DNA of 64,000 bases from the NCBI GenBank assembly GCA_964019415.1, contig OZ025875.1:6092806-6156805 (forward strand). Direction: 5' to 3'. The notes under the pieces were generated by a model that was given only the letters and a program-made list of their open reading frames with translations, did no database searches and was not told where the DNA came from. The translations under genes and the position numbers were made by a program. The number at the start of each line of letters is the position of its first letter. The first letter of the stretch is position 1. The DNA comes from Ianthella basta. Lineage: Eukaryota > Porifera > Demospongiae > Verongiida > Ianthellidae. Positions 46,509-55,545 of this stretch are shown piece after piece.

Positions 46509-48309
46509 TAAAAAGACAGATGGATAGACAAATAGACAGACAGATGGACAGGCATATGGACGATGGACGGATGGATGGATGGGCATACGTAAAAACGGAT
46601 GGATGGACAGACAGACAGACAGACAGATGGACGGACGGACAGATCAATGGACAGATAGATGTATCATATACATCATTTCATGTCACCACACACCAGTGTG
46701 TCTGTAGACACCTTATCCATGTAACAGTACTCACCATGGTTTCCATGACGATGGTGAAATCAGTCTTGTTGCTAGGGTTGACGAGAGTGACATAGCTGCC
46801 CCCCTTTGCAAGGTGTCCCACTCCAGATCCATGCTGGAGGTACTGGAAGCCGGGAGTAGTGAACTGAGTAGTGTGGGCTGCAAGTAAGAGAATATAGGGC
46901 CACAAATAAGAGCCCACACGTCCATACATCAACAACAAACACTAAACCAGGTGGTAATTACGGCACTGCAAGAATGAACATACCTAATATCACTCATGCT
47001 ATGTGTTAGGCTAGTTGCCATAGTAACATAATCATATTCATACCTGCAAGCCATATTGGTCCATTGACAGTATAGTTCCCAGACCAAGGCTCTATAGCGG
47101 TCATGAGGCCATCTCTGAAGAAGGGCAGTCCATTGTAGTAGCTGGCAATGAGGTTCCACGAGATGGTGGCTGTCATGTTGCCATTCACATAGTTTTGATT
47201 CAAGATCTGTACAGATGGTCACATACAAAGTACGAGTGTAGTGCGTAGCAGTGTCTACTGGTGGTTGGGCCCAACTCTAAGTAGCTCACACATCATTCAT
47301 ATCTTATATACTCCAATGCACAATGACCACACTACAAGCATATGCTACTTCTGATTCTGCCCTACCACTATGGACAATACAAACAGTTCTGCTGCATCTA
47401 TCCTATCCTTAATATGTACAGTGACCTTACTACACACAGTTCTGCTACTGCTGTCAATCTATATGTACAGTGACCTCAGTACGTAAATGTAGTAGGTAAT
47501 AGTGTAGACCCACCTACCCTGGCCCAGCACCCTGCTCCAACGTTGTCATTGAAAGTGCTGTAGTCTTCTGAAGCCCAAAGCTGTTTACCAGTTTTCATGG
47601 CACTACTGTCGCTATGGGTACCAGGATAGTGGGCACTAGAGGGGGTCCGAGGGGAGGTGGAGGAGGAGTGGGAAGGAAGGTAGGGAGGAAATGGAAGGTG
47701 GTAGGCCAGGTTAGGGAGAGGGATGTGAAAAAGAGGGAAGGAGAGGAGGAGACATGGAAGGACTTGGTATAAAAGTGACCCATGGACTAGCAGGAAGTAC
47801 CAGTTACAAGTCCACAGCTACACACGTCCATCATCATGTGTGCTCCCTCACCCAATGATGCTGACTGCCTTGCTCAAGGTAGGGTCACTGAGAACATCAG
47901 AGGAAATTGGTTCAAAGCCATTGTCATTGGCCACAATCTGCACATTGGTCAGTCCAGCACTGTCCAGAGCACTTCGCAGGGTCTATGCAGTAGATGGTGA
48001 GAGTTATGTGCCCAAGTTTATGACTGTGGGGGTGCACGTTTGCATGTATAGACATATTTACATACAAGAATCAAGTAAACTAATGAATACTTGTGTAGTA
48101 TGCTTACTTCAACGTATTCCTTGCTGTATGATCGTTCATTCCAAATCTGAGATGACAAGGTACAAGTAACTTGCTCATGCTCACATCAATACACACACAC
48201 ACACACACACACACACAGCACCCCAACTTACTCCAACATAGTCAATATCAAGGTTACACATGCACACACATACACACACATGCACACACACACACATGCA
48301 AATGCACAT

Positions 48310-48405
<96 letters not shown>

Positions 48406-49816
48406 CACCCCAACTTACTCCAACATAGTCAATATCAAGGTTGTAGTGCTGCTTGGCTCCAGTAATCCACTTGACAATGTAGCCAGCAGTCACACTGGGG
48501 TACTTGTAGGGATCCCCACTGCCTTGTCCCACCCAGGAGGGGAAACCCCAGGACAGACCGTACAGCTTGATGTCAGGGTTTCGCTGCACACAAAAAGCAC
48601 ACTGGCAAACTTGATCCACACGTTACTAAGGATGTACAATGACACAGTGATTTTAAAATGGTTGTTCAAAATGGCAAATTAATGGGCGAATGACCAAATG
48701 GTGTGACGTCACTGTTAGTGTTGCTGCTTGTCACTACGTCACACCATTTGCTTTTACCATTTGGAAATCCTGGTCCATTCTGACATCGAATGTACGAATG
48801 CTAGTTATAACAACAACACTAAAATGTCAGAGAAATGACAATGGTGATGATGATGCTAACATCAAAAGGATAATGTTTGTACATCTGTCAATGCATCATA
48901 TGCTTCTTCTGTCCCTTACCTTTTTGGCCTCCATCATCAGCCACCACTCATATCCTCGGTTGTAGTTCTCATCATCTGCACTGTGCATGTGGGATGACTC
49001 AGTACCATCTACGTGAGGTGGATGAGGAGGAAGGTGTGAGTGAAAAAGATGAAGAAAGTGAGCATAAACTTGAGAGTTGCTGAGCTTTCACGTAGCAATA
49101 GAGGAACAACTGTAAGACATTGCAACTGCAAAAGTCTTCGTTAGTTACAAAACAGTGTACGTACGTATAATTATAGATAGTATAGCAGAAAAACAGCACA
49201 TTCTGGATACTCTATATATTGGCCACAACATACCAAGCACTAGGTAGTATACATCAAAGTGCTATAGATGCCACACAACAATATATGAACACAGGCACTT
49301 GCACACATACACACATCACAATACAACACAATTTTCCGCTGCATGCATGCACAGTTCGCAAAAACGTGCAACTACCTGTGCTCTGAACATCTCCTCCAAT
49401 CTCCACTTTGCATATGTGCAGAGAAGCACCAAAGTTCGGCTGTGCACAGTAAACATATTAACACAGTTCAGTGTTATTCGTTTGCAGTATCGTTTAGCCT
49501 ACGTAATCCTTACAGTGAAGAGAAGGTCCAAGATGTGACCCCTCTGGGGCTCTGGGTAGCTCACAAGGAGTCTGGAGGTAGCCTGCAGGAGGGGAGTCAA
49601 CACCACGGTAACTCAGTGCCGTCTAGGACCATGACAGCAAAATAATTGCACACTGCAAAGCGGCCGGCTCACTCCCCCGCCGCTGAGTCCTCCAATCCCG
49701 TCGAACCGCCTGCCCAGTCCTACGCTGTCGTCCACAACGTACTGCGCAGATACGGAAATCAGCATGAAAGGGAGCAGGCGAAGGAAGACGAGAGCAACTC
49801 TGCTGAAAGCAGCCAT
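42612..49816 (-). CDS. GALC: Galactocerebrosidase (GH59), 18 exons, 655 residues
   Basis: This lysosomal enzyme removes galactose from galactosylceramide and related lipids. Exons, high to low: 49,816-49,673; 49,582-49,514; 49,439-49,376; 49,008-48,920; 48,583-48,419; 48,146-48,108; 47,982-47,852; 47,635-47,518; 47,206-47,044; 46,877-46,735; 46,472-46,383; 46,271-46,182; 45,589-45,451; 45,134-45,034; 44,279-44,206; 44,019-43,886; 43,199-43,123; 42,749-42,612. All phases agree. A signal peptide (about residues 1-25, ending ISVSAQ) precedes [25 protein letters not shown] carries the likely acid/base Glu and LWASEDYST the likely nucleophile. [13 protein letters not shown] starts the C-terminal part, and a lectin-like end closes with AQFDNFSV. 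An in-frame ATG at 49,831 is also possible. Introns after exons 13 and 16 use GC donors. Confidence 0.93.
43026..43112. repeat. (GT)n microsatellite in last GALC intron
   Basis: About 43 GT units, ending 11 bases before the exon 17 donor. Confidence 0.95.
43201..43290. repeat. (TG)n microsatellite in GALC intron 16
   Basis: About 43 TG units that begin immediately beside the exon 17 acceptor, so this 77-base exon lies between two long TG tracts. Confidence 0.95.
44051..44076. promoter_or_regulatory. Paired TCATGTGA / TCACATGA boxes in a GALC intron
   Basis: TGTCATGTGACAATCACATGA holds two copies of the MiT/TFE M-box in opposite orientation, between exons 15 and 16. Binding is inferred from the motif alone. 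Confidence 0.3.
44425..45025. repeat. Minisatellite of about 34 bases in GALC intron 14
   Basis: About 17 units built on CCCACACCTCCCTCACACCC followed by ATCACACCCCTCAT or ACACACCCCTCA. It ends about 10 bases from the exon 14 donor. The long Pro/Thr/His ORF over it is a repeat translation. It is not a CRISPR array, because there are no unique spacers. Confidence 0.95.
45133..45250. repeat. Purine-rich G tract beside GALC exon 14
   Basis: GGGGAGGGGTGGGGGAGGGG-type sequence on the plus strand, which is the polypyrimidine tract of the acceptor on the gene strand. It is long enough for a G-quadruplex. Confidence 0.7.
45739..45801. repeat. (TATG)n microsatellite
   Basis: About 15 TATG units in a GALC intron. 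Confidence 0.95.
46281..46306. repeat. Poly-G run of about 25 bases
   Basis: Uninterrupted G, i.e. poly-C on the gene strand, just outside the GALC exon 12 acceptor. The length may be unreliable in sequencing. Confidence 0.9.
46475..46660. repeat. (GACA)n / (GATG)n tetranucleotide tract
   Basis: Imperfect GACA, GATA, GATG and GACG units in a GALC intron, right next to the exon 11 acceptor. Confidence 0.9.
48188..48402. repeat. (CA)n tracts with a duplicated exon end
   Basis: CA repeats at 48,189-48,219 and 48,262-48,402 surround a copy (about 48,216-48,257) of the last bases of GALC exon 5 and its donor. CACCCCAACTTACTCCAACA occurs here and again at 48,406-48,425. Confidence 0.9.
48640..48790. 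mobile_element. MITE-like foldback in GALC intron 4
   Basis: A perfect 15-base inverted repeat, CAAATGGTGTGACGT (48,695-48,709) and ACGTCACACCATTTG (48,736-48,750), has looser outward similarity. The outer parts (AAAATGGTTGTTCAAAATGG) resemble the AAATGGCA-type arms near 9.3 and 10.3 kb. Confidence 0.6.
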
Positions 49817-49831
49817 CTTGTTCTGGTACAC

Positions 49832-50419
49832 ACCCCCATGGCCACGCCCTGCGCTGTTTAACTATGCAAATTTTCTTCATCTCTAGATGTCCACATCAAC
49901 TACACCAACCCAGAGCACAAAGCAAATTATTTACAAATGGTGAACTTGTATCAGAATACATAATAACTTGAAGAGCATGCACTAGAGACAGCCACTTGAG
50001 CAGAATAAGTGCTCCATACACATAAACAATTGCATTACTTTTTGTGATTCAGAACGTTACTACCGTCAGTGATGCGTATATAGTTTTAATACTCATTGTA
50101 GTCACAATCATTAAACATTCACTCATGCATGCATACAGCTAAATATACAGTGTAACCATATGCTAAGGCCACACAGCTATTAACATTAAATTTAGTGCCA
50201 CTTTATCGTTCAAAACATATGTGTATGGGGCCTGCATTGATGGTGCAAGGGACCGATCAATTCATTGCAAGCATTGTATTGGCATGCAGTCTCTCAAGTA
50301 ACATTCAATAGCCATCAGTTTGCGATAAAATCAAAATGTCAATAACGGAATAAAGAGAGTTGAGTAGATGAAAGCCAACACAACAGTTACACTGCAATGA
50401 ACAGGTGATGGCAGCAACA
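49832..50419. other. Intergenic region upstream of GALC
   Basis: Should hold the GALC promoter and the 3' end of the SH3/zinc-finger gene. No TATA box or exact MiT/TFE box is visible. No gene is seen. Confidence 0.4.
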
Positions 50420-51732
50420 TTAGCTGTTGGCATAAGTCTCTTGTGCTTCCACCTCCTCTCGATGGCCCTTGGAAGCCATGTGCACTTTGTAGGGAATCGG
50501 ACCGTTGAACTCTCTCTTACAGATATCACAGTAATTCTGTTTACCTGAAGTCGACAATGCCTTACCGACAGATTTGGCCTGGTTGTACGAGTGGTCTTCC
50601 CGAGGTGCAGGACCAAAACCCTTCCCTCCTGCAGCCAGCTTCACTTGATTCAGTCTTACAGCTCTCTCCTTTCTCTCCTCCTCTGCTTGCTGCAGCACCT
50701 GCTGACCCAGCCATGGAAGGGAAGCTGAAGCGGTTTCCCGAACCATTACATATGAAGCAGGAACAAAGCCAGTCACACCATCTTCATTCTTCACCTCCCA
50801 CCAGTGTTCGTTCAAAGGGTGCTCTTTAACTAGAACAACTTCTTGTCCTAAAACATCGGAGCATACAGACTTCCCTACTTGCACGAGTGAAGGTGTATTA
50901 TTTAGTGACATTAAATTACATATGCACTTGTCATAATGTGTGTGTGTGTGTGTGTATGCTGATGCATGTTTCAAATGTGTATGCAGTGATACTGATGATG
51001 ACACACACCTTTAACTATGCTGAGCTCCTTGAACCCTCCAGGCTGGTTTGGGTTAGCATCATACTTGTGCCTCACCAACAAGACTCTGCCATCTGAAAGA
51101 GGGAGATATACCAACTAACACTACATACAGGACTTTACACCTCACTTCCTTGGGCATTCCATCACTAACACAGCAGTACACAAAATACACTCCCAGCAGT
51201 ATTGCAGTGTATATTCATGAATGTACTGGCAACACATACTCTTAACAGAAATCTAGCTACACAAAAGACATTACAGCAAGTAATGTGTTCTATAAATAGG
51301 CATAATAGGATCGGACCCCCTGAAGTGGTTCTCCCAGTCCAAATATTCAAATATTGGACCGGGGAACGTTTTTCAGGGGTCCAAATTTCACGTGATCATG
51401 ACAGGATATGGCCATGGGTAGTGGCTACTATTGGCTACGCAAAGCACACGCCACATTGCTAGCGATGCAGTACTGCTACAGGACCAATAAACAATAACTA
51501 TGATTACTTATACCAACAGCATTGGCACTCAGGACACTGAATCCAACATTCAAACGTTTGCACCTGAAGTGTTTTCGCTGTTGTCAACGCTTCTGTCATT
51601 GTTGTTCACATTCACCTCTGCAATACAACCAGGTCTCCTGCAGGGAACATACTCTTTAAGACCAAGAATGCCTCTTCCACGTCCTCTGGTTTTGTAGGTA
51701 TAAGGAGCTCGCGTAGCATCTGGTGCAGCCAT
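50420..51732 (-). CDS. SH3 plus C2H2 (U1/JAZ-type) zinc-finger protein, 3 exons
   Basis: Not recognised as a named gene. Exon 1 is 51,732 to about 51,616-51,627 (MAAPDATRAPYTYKTRGRGR, a basic Arg/Gly start). Exon 2 is 51,092-51,009 and exon 3 is 50,875-50,420. Exons 2 and 3 encode an SH3-like domain: HKYDANPNQPGGFKELSI, HWWEVKNEDGVTGFVPASYV. A charged helix follows (QQAEEERKERAVRLNQVKLA), then a zinc finger YCDICKREFNGPIPYKVH-MASKGH of the C-x2-C-x12-H-x5-H type found in RNA-binding proteins, and the end TYANS. The strong donor of exon 1 (GAG/GTGAAT) is in phase 0, but exon 2 needs phase 1. Either the weaker CCTG/GTTGTA donor is used or a small exon is missing. A role in RNA metabolism is only a guess from the finger type. 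Confidence 0.75.
51385..51398. promoter_or_regulatory. TCACGTGA palindromic E-box
   Basis: Exact CLEAR-core octamer at 51,388-51,395, in intron 1 of the SH3/zinc-finger gene. The motif alone is seen. Confidence 0.25.
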
Positions 51733-51759
51733 TTTCCCCCGCTGCATAAAATTACGCAA

Positions 51760-52706
51760 CTGAGCAGTTGATGGATTGTTACGTCATCGTCGCACGGATT
51801 TTACCCCCTTGTAGCAAGAAGTGGATACCTTGCCTGGATATGGAGAGTCATCTAACGTGTACTGGTTGCAAGCCGTTCATGAATCAAATCTTGGACCATA
51901 CACAGAAGAGTTGGGGTCCAATTATGTACCTTGTACTCATAGCTACCAATCATTCAGCCAAACATTGTACATGTATCCACCCCGGAGGCAGTGTTAGTTG
52001 GGAAGCAAAGTAGCAAGCTAAGCTGACTGTTAACGTTACATCATGCAATAGCTAGCTACCCATGTCTTTACTTGCTTCAAGCTAACCAGCTACATATAAT
52101 TATCTCCACATGAATCTTGTTGTTTCACGTTCAGTTGTGAGGCACATGTACACATTCTGGATTTGGTATTACTCTAAGTTGTAGATCTCAGCACACCTCT
52201 ATATGATTGTAATTATTCATAAGTCTGTACATGTACTTATATATATGTTGTTACCTAACACATCTCTTATCTACTCTTGCTAACACTGAAATACATACAG
52301 GACCAATCAAATTTACTTCCACAGTATACAATACCTGCTAGAATGCAGGTGATGCCCTTGTCACCTGTTGATCATATCATGCATGAATAGAGCAATAGCT
52401 AGACAATTGCAACCATGCCAATGTCATTGGGGGATCCATGCTTGATATAAGTATAGTAGTAAGAGTTGGTCACTCAAGATCAATTGCATCAAAGAGTTGC
52501 ATACAAAACACAACATTTGTAGGACATAGCTGCAATATGACTATTGAAGTATGACTTTGTGGTACAGTAGATAAAGAGCGAATAATTGAATGCTAAAAGT
52601 CTGAACAAACGAAGCAGCTAAGAATGACAAAAAAGTTAGATGATGTGTGTGTTACAGAACATTGCATACAGTGTTATGATTACTTGTACGCTTCTAGAAG
52701 CACTTG
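51760..52706. other. Intergenic region
   Basis: No gene or repeat of note is seen. Confidence 0.4.
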
Positions 52707-52812
52707 CTACAGTCCACCCACTGACATTACAAGGCCTACGACAAAGCCATACAGACCTACAGGAGGAAGAGGAGGGGGAAGAATTTAGTCATAGCACATA
52801 GCACACATACCA

Positions 52813-52911
<99 letters not shown>

Positions 52912-54269
52912 TGTGCATGTGCGTGTATGTGTGTGCATGTGTGTGTGTGTGTGGGTGTGAGTGGGTGTGCATTTGAATGTGTGTGTGTGTGCATGAGGGT
53001 GCGTGTGAATGTGTACACTTGTGCAAACACACAATTGCTTGTCCACACACACAGTTAAGCCTCACCCAGAGCTTCAGCAAAGATCAAGATCAGGATCATC
53101 CCGATAAACATTCTCGGCTCCTCAGCAAGAGTTCGAATTGCAGAGTTTGCGACAGTGCCAATGGCAATGCCAGATGCAAGACAACAGAGCCCAGCAGTCA
53201 GACCACCAGCAAAGGACCCCAAAGACCTGACACACACAGAGGGAGGAACAGAGTTCATGATGAGTGAGTCTGTGATTGACAAGATATCATCTAATGCAAT
53301 CTAGGCCATGCACAGTGCCAGAAAATTAAGCAGAAGTTCCCCCTCATCCAAATATCTTGAGGCTAGTGTGTGTATGTGTGTGTGCGCGCGCACGTGTGTG
53401 TGTGCATGTGTGTGACTCACTGGGCTAGTGTCATTCCACCGTGAACTGTGAACAAGAAGAGAGTTATGGAATATAAAATAGGAACAGGTTCATTGCTTGT
53501 TACAGCGCAATCGCATGAAAACGAAACTACATTTCATTGAATACAAGCAAATCTAGTCTCTGGTGCGCTTGACCCAACTTCTCATTATTGTGCAGGGGTT
53601 GAGGAGGAGAGAGAGAGAGAGAGAGGAGGGAGAGAGTTGGTCCCTACACGACAATGAGAAGCTGGGTCTAGTGCGTCAGACTAAGGCAAACCATGCTCCA
53701 ACAACATATACTCAATGTATTAAAGCCTACATTGGTTATTGAGAGCAGCACACACACACACACACACACAGCCTTGTACAATTGACCCTTGCTCCCACTG
53801 TTTCTCTGTCCTTACCATTAGCAGTCATGATAACTGATAGGATGATCCCATAGAGGGACAGGACTCCCGACATCACAACGGGGATCATGCTCCGCATCAC
53901 AAAGTCAGGCTTCTTGAGTGCCAAGGCAGAGATGCCCATGGCACTCCTTGCCGTACCAAAGGCAGATCCAGCAACTGTACAAGGGTCAAACAGAGACATA
54001 CCGACAGTAAAGTGGAACTTCCTTCTATATAAGGAACACACTGAAGTCAAGGCACCTCTCAAATACATGCATACCCTGCCTACTATCCCATCTACATGAA
54101 GCACTTCTTAAAGAAAGTCTCTAATGAGGAAGCTGCATAAACAGTCACACACCTCTCTACTACGTTATATAACTGAACATTGTACACTGTTGGTACACTC
54201 ACCACTAAGTACCAGAGCTGAGGCAGCCCCAGTCAAAGCGAACAGGGGTGTGAAGTCAGTTGCATTCAT
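52707..54269 (-). CDS. Divergent V-ATPase proteolipid subunit c paralogue, 5 exons
   Basis: Exons: 54,269-54,203; 53,974-53,816; 53,445-53,421; 53,226-53,066; 52,756-52,707. The product is 153 residues with four membrane helices and would sit in the proton-translocating ring of the vacuolar ATPase. It starts MNATDFTPLFALTGAASALV. Helix 2 has GISALALKKPDFVMRSMIPVV. Helix 4 reads [17 protein letters not shown], with the proton-carrying Glu present. It departs from the canonical protein where MRPD is usual (KKPD) and where [12 protein letters not shown] is usual (ANSAIRTLAEEP). Intron positions and phases equal those of the plus-strand gene at 58,605. It may be a specialised isoform; a purely c' or c'' identity is less likely given its length. 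Confidence 0.88.
52813..53010. repeat. (TG)n microsatellite in the V-ATPase paralogue
   Basis: Long TG tract with GCATG interruptions, in the last intron. Smaller TG/CA tracts lie at 53,367-53,413 and 53,748-53,770. Confidence 0.95.
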
Positions 54270-55545
54270 CTTAAACGTCTACTCTGCAAAGAGAATGCAT
54301 GGAATACTACAGTAAACACAGGATAGAATGCTGCAAACCTTTGCAGAAAAGACACCCTTACTAAAGGGCACGTGTCTCTCTACTGAGAACACAGTCTCTC
54401 TCCAGCTTCATAGCTAGAGATGTATACTTCTCCGGAAGAGAACATGCCTCGCTACTCTAGGCAGTGGTGTACATATGCCCCAAGATGCCCAGAAGAGACA
54501 AGTTCTGCAGGACTGTCTCTGTAGAGCTGCTTATGACAGTCTCTGTCTGCTTACTGGATATGGAGTTCTTCAAATCTGGTTCACTTGCAATGATTGAAGT
54601 TGTTGTTCTCACTACCGCGAGCAGCTCGTTATATATAGCACTTGGCTATTGATTGCCTGAGGCCAAAGACTTATTGCATCATACCACAGAGTAAATACTT
54701 CAAAGTATAGACAGTATTATATACACCCGCGGTCATGTGACATTACACAGTGTGGTGCAATACCCATCCCACATTAGAAGCCCGCTCTGCACCAGGCACA
54801 AGATCAGGTGACTGTCATCTCACATAGCATACGTACGTACCATCATGCACAAGCTACCGTAACACACACATCAATCAATATAAACAAATGTAATAGTAAT
54901 TTATACAGTATGCCACAGCATTATACTGCCCCTTACTCTAGTAATATACACACTTACAGTGCTAGGCTTGTAATCTGCCCAGAGGACTCCACAGCACATG
55001 CATGCAGGTTGTATGCAGCTTATTGAGCATTGGTAATATAACCATATTCACTGTAATGATACACTGCAAGAATTGTCGTAAGCTCTAACAAAGTGTGCGG
55101 TATTTTGTGTTTTACATTGAAACTGTACGACTTCAGTGAAAAGCCTGTACTGTGTACACATAGTTGATCAGTATTGCATCATAAAGCCGCTGGCTTCAGT
55201 GTACTGTAAAGGTATGAATACCGCCCAGTCACATGATATGTGACACAGTGTGGTGCAATACCCGTCTCACGTCTAGACGTCTCCATAGCAGACACGTGAC
55301 TGGGACAATACAGACGGTGCATACGTATGTCATGCAAGGCGTGCATGATCTGGACAAATAGGACAACGCATGTGCAGGAGATAATGTACTAAGCTTCAAC
55401 AGAGCTATATATGTAAGTAGAGAAGATACAAGGTGCATCCAACATGTCAGCTTCATTACATGTAGCTAGCTCAGCTAACACAGGGCATTTTCAGGTGTCG
55501 CGGGGTAGCCAGCTATCAGTGACACAGTGTGGTTATCGTTTCCAG
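54270..55545. promoter_or_regulatory. Shared upstream region with MiT/TFE-type boxes
   Basis: Lies upstream of the minus-strand V-ATPase gene. It contains TCATGTGA (54,733-54,740), TCACATGA (55,229-55,236) and CACGTGAC (55,293-55,300). A block CACAGTGTGGTGCAATACCC occurs twice, near 54,747 and 55,245. No gene is recognised. Regulation by MiT/TFE factors is inferred from motif and gene type. Confidence 0.35.
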
